A stretch of 5,205 bases of DNA. Origin: Anaerolineales bacterium. Lineage in GTDB: Bacteria > Chloroflexota > Anaerolineae > Promineifilales > Promineifilaceae. The translations under genes were made by a program, and so were the position numbers. How positions within the stretch are numbered: the stretch's first letter is position 1; each line of letters begins with the position of its first letter. The notes beneath the pieces are model-generated. The model worked only from the letters and a program-made list of their open reading frames with translations, was not told the origin of the DNA and searched no databases. The stretch covers positions 1-5,205 of the forward strand of contig JAGQGA010000416.1 of the NCBI GenBank assembly GCA_020432595.1, in the 5' to 3' direction. This document shows positions 1-4,419 of this stretch, piece by piece.

Positions 1-294
1 GGTTTGGCAATGGCAATCCGCCGGAAAGCAGCATTCAATGGGCAAATAGCTTACATATTGTTGACAGATTTAGCCCATAATTTACTTGCCGATTTCAAAC
101 GACACGCTCTGGTTGGGTCACGATTTGAGACGTATGGGCTGAAGCGAATTGTGCGCGACATCCTTTGTGTCCCCGGTACGCTTATCTTTGATGAGCAAGG
201 AAACCTCGTTTATGTTAAGTTGCTAAGTCAAATGAAAATTTCAGATGATCTGTTAATTTGTTTGGAAAGGTACTATTTTGAGCGTTTCTCCTGA
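1..294 (+). CDS. Transposase, C-terminal fragment (IS4/IS1380-like DDE type), 5' end outside the window
   Basis: The reading frame is open to the left edge and ends with TGA at 292-294, so only about the last 97 residues are visible. The stretch with RRKAAFNGQIAYILLTDLAHN resembles the final helix region of DDE transposases of the IS4/IS1380 group, where a basic patch is followed by a hydrophobic helix with a conserved LAHN. It continues with YGLKRIVRDIL, CVPG and a short beta-like tail (GNLVYVKL), again matching the ends of these transposases as I know them. The catalytic D, D and E residues would lie upstream, so activity cannot be judged. The base composition is AT-richer than in the other genes, consistent with mobile DNA. 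I could not identify the element's terminal inverted repeat, because the other end is not visible. The assignment to transposase is fairly sure; the exact IS family is not. Confidence 0.75.
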   Translation, partial: GLAMAIRRKAAFNGQIAYILLTDLAHNLLADFKRHALVGSRFETYGLKRIVRDILCVPGTLIFDEQGNLVYVKLLSQMKISDDLLICLERYYFERFS

Positions 295-562
295 GTTGAA
301 ACCGCTCCAGTTTGAATGAAAAAGTTGAAACCCGCCGACTTTGTACAAAAATAAGGTGTCACTCAAAACCCATCATGTTGACCAATAAGTGGTTGTCTGT
401 TGACAATCATTACTTTACTGGTTGAGCAGGGAGAAATCTTCTGGCGAAGGTTGGTTTGCGGTTGGAATTTGCGGGTTGAGGAACCCAACTTTGGTTGGGA
501 GGAGGTTGATGGATGGAGATTAGAGATTAGAGATTCAAAATCCCCAATCTCTCTCATAATGT
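295..562. other. Gene-poor region between transposase fragment and luxR-type gene
   Basis: No credible gene is seen here. The stretch holds the presumed right flank or end of the insertion element, with the short repeated string GTTGAAACC at 295-303 and 324-332. It also has a small hairpin CCCAAC-TTTG-GTTGGG at 484-499, and a GAGATTA tandem repeat with an inverted partner close to the end of the luxR-type gene (516-552). Transcripts from both sides converge on this region, so one of the hairpins may help end them, but neither has a clear T-run. A TTGACA string at 400-405 has no matching -10 box at the right distance. Confidence 0.5.
516..552. repeat. GAGATTA tandem repeat with inverted partner
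   Basis: GAGATTA occurs at 516-522 and 523-529, followed by GAGATT at 530-535, giving almost three tandem copies. AGAGATT (529-535) is then matched by its reverse complement AATCTCT (546-552) across a 10-nt loop. This hairpin sits 10 bp beyond the stop codon of the minus-strand luxR-type gene. It could weaken or end that transcript, but it is AT-rich and lacks a T-run, so a dispersed intergenic repeat is equally likely. Confidence 0.55.
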
Positions 563-2269
563 TTATTCGGAGGGGATGAGGTTGAGCTGGCGGGCGCGGG
601 CAACGGCCGTTACGCGGTTCCGCACGCCTAGCTTGCCATAAATCTGCCCAGTATAAAATTTGACTGTGCCCAGAGCGACGCCTAACTCATCGGCAATTTC
701 GCTATTTGTTTGTCCCTTGCAGAGGCGAACGAGGACATCGAGTTCACGCGAGGTCAAGGGTTCCACTAGCACCGCCATCCCTTCGGGCACGGTTGGCTTG
801 GCTGAGGGTGCAGATGGTTCAGGGGGTGCCGGTGTTGTGAGGGGAAGAGAAAGTTGATAGCCTAAATCGGCCGTTAGCTCGGCTAATTTGCCGGATTCAC
901 CTTTGGCTTTGGCTGTAGCCAGCAGGTCAGACGATACCGTTTGCGCCATTTCGGCCAGCAGGGTTTGGGCTTTTTGTCGCGTTTCGTGGTCGGTTTTGGG
1001 GTTGTGGATGGTGTGGGCCAGCAGGGTTAACGGCCGTTCCTGCTGCCCCATCTTGATCAAGAACTCAGCAATACTCACCAGCAGACCAAACAACACCGGC
1101 CGATAATCAATCGCTACCGCCAGCTCCAGCGTCTCTTTGAACTGGCTTTGCGCTTGCACCAACTCCCCTTGCTCACAAGCCACCATGCCCAGCCCCCACT
1201 TCGCCGCTGCCAGCCCCCCTTTATCATTGATGTCCTGGTAAATGGCACAACTGCGCTGAAAAGCGTCGCCTGCTTCAGCCAGCTCTTGGTTTTGCAAAGC
1301 CAGCTTGCCCAGATTCACCAGTGCCAGCGCCATGCCTTCTGGGTCAGCAAAATCGTGCCGAATCTCATAGCTGGATTGAAAATGCATCTTGCCCATTTGG
1401 GTGTCGCCCAACGCCACCGCAATTTGCCCCATATTGTTCAAAATATAGGCGCGAAACCAATGGTCTTCCGTCAACAGTGATTGGGCATACGCTTGCTGGG
1501 CATATTTTTGCGCCCTCTCGTATTCACCCAGCCCGACGTGCGCTACTGACAGCAAATGGTAAGCAAACTGGCGGTTGTGGGGGTGGCGTTGGACTTCAGC
1601 GACATCGCGTACCTGTTCGGCCAGAGAAACGGCCGTTGCATAATCCCCCCGTGTCAAAGCGACAAAACTGAGCGGGGCACGCGGGTCACTCAAATAGCCT
1701 GGTGTAAATGGAATATGTAGGCGGTCATAGATTGTTTGGATAAGAGTCATACACGCTTCCGTTCCCTCCTGTCGTCCAAACCGCAGATGATACCACCCCT
1801 CATACATTTGCGTGCCGAGCAAAGCCATATCCGCTGCTTTACTGGGCAGTTGTGCTAGTAGCATCTCTGTTGCCTGCCCAAAGAGCGTTATCCCTTCCTG
1901 ATAGCCACCTAAAAATTGATAATAAAGCCCCAGCGATTCGCTCCCTTTTTCTATGGCCTCCGCATCGCCATGCGCCACCGCCCACAGCCAAGCCATACGA
2001 ATGTTGTCCAAATCAGCTCTAATTTCAAGTAGCGCGTCGCGCTGCCGCCTACCACATACGTCTCCATTGCGCTGGTGCAAGAATTGAAGATAGTAGGCGG
2101 CATGATCGGCCTGTGTTTGTTGGGCTTCAGTGGCATTTTGGTTGAGCTGTTCGGCAGCGTATTGGCGCAGGAGTTCGTGGATTTGATAACGGCCGTTTTC
2201 GTCCAAACGCAGCAATGATTTATCCACCAGCACTGACAACACCGGCAAAGATGCCCCTGTCACCTTCAC
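563..2269 (-). CDS. LuxR-family (LAL/MalT-like) transcriptional regulator, C-terminal part after a frameshift: TPRs and LuxR DNA-binding domain
   Basis: This is the C-terminal two-thirds (568 residues from GTG) of a large signal-responsive activator whose N-terminal ATPase part is in the other frame at 2266-3141. Residues 1-45 (VTGASLPVLSVLVDKSLL, then GRYQIHELLRQYAAEQL) complete the winged-helix segment that follows NB-ARC domains in this family. Residues about 230-395 contain helical TPR-like repeats, for example NNMGQIAVALGD, LVNLGKLALQNQ and KWGLGMVACEQGE; such repeats usually bind the inducer or a partner protein. A Pro/Ala-rich linker lies at about 477-495. Residues 505-565 form a LuxR/FixJ helix-turn-helix: LTSRELDVL, then EIADELGVALGTVKFYTGQIYGKLGV, with the usual His after TVK replaced by Phe-Tyr. 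The GTG at 2269 overlaps the TGA of the upstream frame (GTGA) but lies inside a conserved domain and has no clear ribosome binding site. It is therefore probably not a natural start. The ligand and target genes are unknown. Confidence 0.88.
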   Translation of the reverse strand: MKVTGASLPVLSVLVDKSLLRLDENGRYQIHELLRQYAAEQLNQNATEAQQTQADHAAYYLQFLHQRNGDVCGRRQRDALLEIRADLDNIRMAWLWAVAHGDAEAIEKGSESLGLYYQFLGGYQEGITLFGQATEMLLAQLPSKAADMALLGTQMYEGWYHLRFGRQEGTEACMTLIQTIYDRLHIPFTPGYLSDPRAPLSFVALTRGDYATAVSLAEQVRDVAEVQRHPHNRQFAYHLLSVAHVGLGEYERAQKYAQQAYAQSLLTEDHWFRAYILNNMGQIAVALGDTQMGKMHFQSSYEIRHDFADPEGMALALVNLGKLALQNQELAEAGDAFQRSCAIYQDINDKGGLAAAKWGLGMVACEQGELVQAQSQFKETLELAVAIDYRPVLFGLLVSIAEFLIKMGQQERPLTLLAHTIHNPKTDHETRQKAQTLLAEMAQTVSSDLLATAKAKGESGKLAELTADLGYQLSLPLTTPAPPEPSAPSAKPTVPEGMAVLVEPLTSRELDVLVRLCKGQTNSEIADELGVALGTVKFYTGQIYGKLGVRNRVTAVARARQLNLIPSE

Positions 2270-3141
2270 CGCCGCGTCTCGCAGACCCCCCCCCGAAAAA
2301 CCGACAGCCGCTTAAACACAGCCTGCTCCCGCCCCTGCAAACGCTGCCACGTCTGATCAAAAACTGTTTGAATGCTGTGGTGCCGCTCCGACACATTCCG
2401 CAGCCGCGTGGTCAAGAAATCCAGGCCACCCTGAATCTCATCAGCAATCTCCTGACAATTCAACATTTTGCGCCACGCCGCCGCCAATTCCAAAGCCAGC
2501 GGCATCCCCTCCACCAGTCGGCAAATCTGAATCACCGCTTCCTCTTCCTTGTCCAGGGCAAAGTCAGGGTAAACACGCTGTGCTCGCTCGTGGAATAGCT
2601 GCACCGCATCGCTGTTTTGCGCCATGGCCCCATCGGTTGGGAACGTCAGCCCCGTCACGGGGTACAGCCATTCTTCCCGCAAATTCAAGGCCTCGCGTGA
2701 GGTAACGAGATATTTGATACGGGGTGCGGCCGTTAACAGCGTGGTTAACTGCTCCGCCGCATCCAAAAGATGCTCAAAATTGTCCAAAATAAGCAGGGCT
2801 TCTTTGTCGCCTAAATAATGGGCTAGCTGTATCAGCGGCGGCTCCTGGCCTGTTAGGGCAATGCCTAGTGCGTCGGCCACCGCCGACACAAAAAACTCTG
2901 ACGAGCGCAAAGGCTGCAAATAGGCCACAAACGAACCCCGCGCAAACTGGTTGTGCAGCAGTGCGCCAGCTTGCAGCGCCAGCCGCGTTTTGCCAATGCC
3001 CCCCGGCCCCACCAGCGTCAACAAACGACATTCCACCTGGCCTAAAAGCTGCTGGATGTCGCCATATTCTTTTTCCCTGCCAATAAAAGAAGTGTGATCA
3101 AGCATGTCCCTGGTTCTTGAAGGAGATGACACCGGCTGCAC
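2266..3141 (-). CDS. LuxR-family (LAL/MalT-like) transcriptional regulator, N-terminal part before a frameshift: NB-ARC ATPase
   Basis: This 291-residue frame encodes the STAND/NB-ARC ATPase module of the same regulator. Numbering from the GTG at 3141, an entry motif FIGRE is at 19-23. The Walker A loop GPGGIGKT is at 45-52, and Walker B LLILDNFEHL at 116-125. A sensor-like VTSRE is at 146-150, and the GMPLALELAAAW motif at 212-223. A winged-helix segment begins near 263 (FDQTWQRLQGREQAVFKRLSVFRGG). In this family ATP binding and hydrolysis switch the protein between inactive and DNA-binding states. The frame then runs through nine G and ends in six residues that do not fit the family (VCETRR), while the expected sequence continues in the next frame. 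Start choice is uncertain: GTG at 3141 or ATG at 3105, and neither has a strong ribosome binding site. With one extra G the two parts make one protein of about 859 residues. As sequenced it is either a broken gene, a phase-variable gene or an assembly error. Confidence 0.88.
   Translation of the reverse strand: MQPVSSPSRTRDMLDHTSFIGREKEYGDIQQLLGQVECRLLTLVGPGGIGKTRLALQAGALLHNQFARGSFVAYLQPLRSSEFFVSAVADALGIALTGQEPPLIQLAHYLGDKEALLILDNFEHLLDAAEQLTTLLTAAPRIKYLVTSREALNLREEWLYPVTGLTFPTDGAMAQNSDAVQLFHERAQRVYPDFALDKEEEAVIQICRLVEGMPLALELAAAWRKMLNCQEIADEIQGGLDFLTTRLRNVSERHHSIQTVFDQTWQRLQGREQAVFKRLSVFRGGVCETRR
2286..2294 (-). repeat. Nine-G homopolymer at the frameshift point of the luxR-type gene
   Basis: On the minus strand the codons run GTT TTT CGG GGG GGG GTC TGC and soon reach TGA. 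With ten G instead of nine they become CGG GGG GGG GGT CTG CGA GAC GCG GCG GTG. This reads FRGGGLRDAAVKVTGAS and aligns residue for residue with the usual FRGGF-x-R-x-AA-x-x-VTGAS pattern. A -1 ribosomal or transcriptional slip on the run would have the same effect. Homopolymers of this length are also frequent sites of sequencing undercalls. Confidence 0.9.
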
Positions 3142-3425
3142 TGACCACCATGAAAGAATTACCTTTGCCCCAACCGATGATAGGATGATACATTGAACTA
3201 ATTATCGCTGAAAACGATTTATCTGGCACATTTAGGGGGCACTGGCGGCTTAAAGCTCGTTGGTCACATTGCTATTGAAGATGGAAATGGTGTTTTGGGG
3301 TTTTGTAGTTGGAAAAGAATCAAAATAACGTAGCCGAGGGTTCCAATTTGCGTTTGCCATTGGCAAAAGACGGATTTTGGAAAACTCGGCTACAAAATTG
3401 GGTAGCTATTTTGTTGGCTCAACAG
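3142..3425. other. Intergenic region upstream of the luxR-type gene
   Basis: No convincing gene is seen. A weak candidate promoter for the minus-strand luxR-type gene has a -10 TATCAT (complement of 3185-3190) and a -35 TTTTCA (complement of 3209-3214) with an 18-bp spacer; the -35 match is poor. The -10 lies in an imperfect direct repeat, GATGATAG then GATGATAC, at 3176-3191, which could be a regulator site. A short plus-strand frame at 3202-3333 looks protein-like (LGGTGGLKLVGHIAIEDGNG) but has no start codon and no family that I recognise. The 3' part holds the long hairpin described separately. Confidence 0.4.
3330..3393. repeat. Long imperfect inverted repeat (MITE-like or terminator-like hairpin)
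   Basis: GTAGCCGAG (3330-3338) pairs with CTCGGCTAC (3385-3393), and TTCCAA (3341-3346) pairs with TTGGAA (3377-3382) after a symmetric 2-nt internal loop. Near the centre TTTGCC (3353-3358) pairs with GGCAAA (3362-3367). The whole can fold into one 64-nt hairpin with interruptions. It lies 32 bp beyond the stop of the minus-strand DUF4440 remnant and is followed on that strand by GTTATTTTGATTCTTTT. A terminator for that former gene is therefore possible, and so is a small non-autonomous mobile repeat. Flanking CAAAATA (3321-3327) and TATTTTG (3407-3413) add a further, offset inverted pair. Confidence 0.7.
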
Positions 3426-3539
3426 TTAAGCGAGTGGTTCATTACCGTTAAAACAATCAATATAAACCTTCCACGAACCATCCGCCTGTTTCTTCAGAAT
3501 ACTTAGATACTTGCCCGTTAGCAGACTAAAAGAATCGTT
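3426..3539 (-). pseudogene. C-terminal remnant of an NTF2-like / DUF4440 (SnoaL-like) protein
   Basis: Reading the minus strand from 3539 to the TAA at 3426-3428 gives 37 codons. They include GKYLSILKKQADGSWKVYID, followed by CFNGNEPLA. As I know the family, this is the typical last beta-strand pair of DUF4440/SnoaL-like proteins, where G-[RK]-Y-L-x-[IV]-x-K-K-Q-x-D-G-x-W-K precedes a D-x-[FW]-N-S-[ND]-x-P tail. An in-frame TAG lies just upstream at 3540-3542, there is no start codon, and the expected first 90 or so residues are missing. Next to it begins the tetR promoter. I infer a gene that lost its 5' part in a rearrangement, leaving the C-terminus as a scar. The short length limits certainty. 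Confidence 0.6.
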
Positions 3540-3578
3540 CTAAAAACAGGACATGTTGTTGTTCTTGCCTAATTCCCC

Positions 3579-3607
3579 TTGACATCCATGACACATTGCG
3601 TCATAAT
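3579..3607 (+). promoter_or_regulatory. Sigma70-type promoter for tetR and the acyl-CoA dehydrogenase
   Basis: TTGACA at 3579-3584 is a perfect -35 box, and CATAAT at 3602-3607 matches the -10 consensus at five of six positions. The spacer is 17 bp, the optimum. Transcription would begin near 3614, about 97 nt before the tetR start codon. This is the best promoter match that I see in the window. Confidence 0.7.
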
Positions 3608-3641
3608 TTGAGTAGCTACTCATTTTTTGAGTTACGGCTCA
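3588..3641. promoter_or_regulatory. Cluster of dyad sites over the tetR promoter, likely operators
   Basis: The perfect 14-bp palindrome TGAGTAGCTACTCA (3609-3622) lies directly after the -10 box over the expected transcription start. A related imperfect copy, TGAGTTACGGCTCA (3628-3641), follows with a centre-to-centre distance of 19 bp. A third dyad, ATGAC-N7-GTCAT (3588-3604), overlaps the spacer and -10 box. TetR dimers usually bind palindromes of this size at their own promoter. Autorepression by the product of the gene starting at 3711 is the natural inference. Confidence 0.65.
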
Positions 3642-3710
3642 ACTTTATGCGCCAAACTGGATTTCTGTTTGTGCAGAAACGGCCGTTTGGGCAAAGGGAC
3701 TTACCAACGG

Positions 3711-4349
3711 ATGGCTGAAGAGGAGACATTAACCCGTCGAGAGCGCCGGATTGCGGCACGTCAGAGCCAAATTCTGACGGCGGCGGCGCGTGTCTTTAGC
3801 CAGAAGGGGTATGCAGGAGCCACCACCCGCGAAATTGCCGAAACGGCCGATATGGCTGAAGGCACCCTCTATAACTATTTTGGCTGCAAACAGGATTTGC
3901 TCATTGGCGTGGCCGAGGCGTATGCCGATGATGTGGTCGCCTATATGCAGTCGCTGGCTGGCGACAGCATGGGCGACATGATGCGCCAACTGTTTGCCGC
4001 CCGCTTCCGCAGCGGCCGCGAGCGGCGGCTGTTTATGGTTCTGCTCTCCGAAGCGCGGCTAAACCCCGACATTGACCACAGCAAAATACAGGCGGCCTTT
4101 TACCGCATCATCGAAGCGACTGAGGCGATGCTGACGGCAGCAATTACGGCCGGCCGGATGCGCCCAGTGAATGTGCAGGTGGCAGCGCGGGCGTTTAGTG
4201 CCACCATCATGGGGTTTGGGGCGCTGTTTGAACTGGGTGGTGATATTCGTGCCGGGTTAACGGCCGATAATGACGGCATCTTCTCCCCCGATTGGCTGGG
4301 CGACATGGTGACCGATTTGTATTTGCATGGGCTTAAGTTGGAAGAATAG
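3711..4349 (+). CDS. TetR/AcrR-family transcriptional repressor
   Basis: The 212-residue protein has the usual length of the family. Residues about 19-65 form the N-terminal helix-turn-helix: SQILTAAARVFSQKGYAGAT, then REIAETADMAEGTLYNYFGCKQDLL. The recognition helix is near 48-57, and the conserved GTLYNYF and K-x-DLL are present. The rest is the variable helical domain for ligand binding and dimer formation; its ligand cannot be read from the sequence. I chose ATG at 3711 because the TetR domain begins just after it and an AAGGG lies 12 nt upstream. The frame is open back to a TTG at 3627, but that start would add 28 residues unlike the family and would lie inside the operator cluster. The gene lies 70 bp before an acyl-CoA dehydrogenase on the same strand. 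A role in controlling fatty acid or other acyl-CoA breakdown is therefore likely, as for many such TetR pairs, but it is not proven. Confidence 0.92.
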   Translation: MAEEETLTRRERRIAARQSQILTAAARVFSQKGYAGATTREIAETADMAEGTLYNYFGCKQDLLIGVAEAYADDVVAYMQSLAGDSMGDMMRQLFAARFRSGRERRLFMVLLSEARLNPDIDHSKIQAAFYRIIEATEAMLTAAITAGRMRPVNVQVAARAFSATIMGFGALFELGGDIRAGLTADNDGIFSPDWLGDMVTDLYLHGLKLEE

Positions 4350-4400
4350 GACGCAGATTTTCCTGATTCTTGATCAGGTTCATCAGGTAAATCTGCGTCC
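4349..4400. repeat. Strong inverted repeat between tetR and the acyl-CoA dehydrogenase gene
   Basis: GGACGCAGATTT (4349-4360) pairs perfectly with AAATCTGCGTCC (4389-4400). After one T/T mismatch, CCTGAT (4362-4367) pairs with ATCAGG (4382-4387). A second ATCAGG at 4373-4378 offers an alternative partner for CCTGAT, so two inner folds are possible. The left arm begins at the last base of the tetR stop codon, and the right arm ends 10 nt before the AGAGG of the next gene. It lacks a T-run, so it is not a standard intrinsic terminator. It may be a dispersed intergenic repeat, an RNA-processing or stability element, or an attenuator between the two genes. Confidence 0.8.
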
Positions 4401-4419
4401 CATTTCCTAAAGAGGCGAG

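Noticed and set aside
295..333. Two GTTGAAACC strings, which recall the ends of CRISPR repeats
   Set aside because: There are only two short copies 29 bp apart, with different flanks and no spacer-repeat periodicity.
400..405. TTGACA as a promoter -35 box
   Set aside because: No TATAAT-like sequence lies 16-18 bp downstream, and no gene follows on that strand.
363..557. 64-codon open frame on the minus strand after the luxR-type gene
   Set aside because: The translation is low in complexity (rich in S, Q, P), has no recognisable domain, and overlaps the hairpins and tandem repeat.
2267..2269. GTG overlapping TGA as a genuine start of a separate gene
   Set aside because: The codon lies inside a conserved domain that continues from the upstream frame, so a frameshift explains it better than two coupled genes.
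3202..3333. Plus-strand frame with a glycine-rich protein-like stretch
   Set aside because: It has no start codon, is short and lies in the likely promoter region of the luxR-type gene; no family was recognised.
3309..3506. 65-codon plus-strand frame with a TTG start
   Set aside because: It runs across the long hairpin and antisense to the DUF4440 remnant, has no ribosome binding site and resembles no family.
3627..3710. Upstream TTG start for the TetR gene
   Set aside because: It would add 28 residues unlike the family and place translation start inside the operator cluster; ATG at 3711 fits the family.
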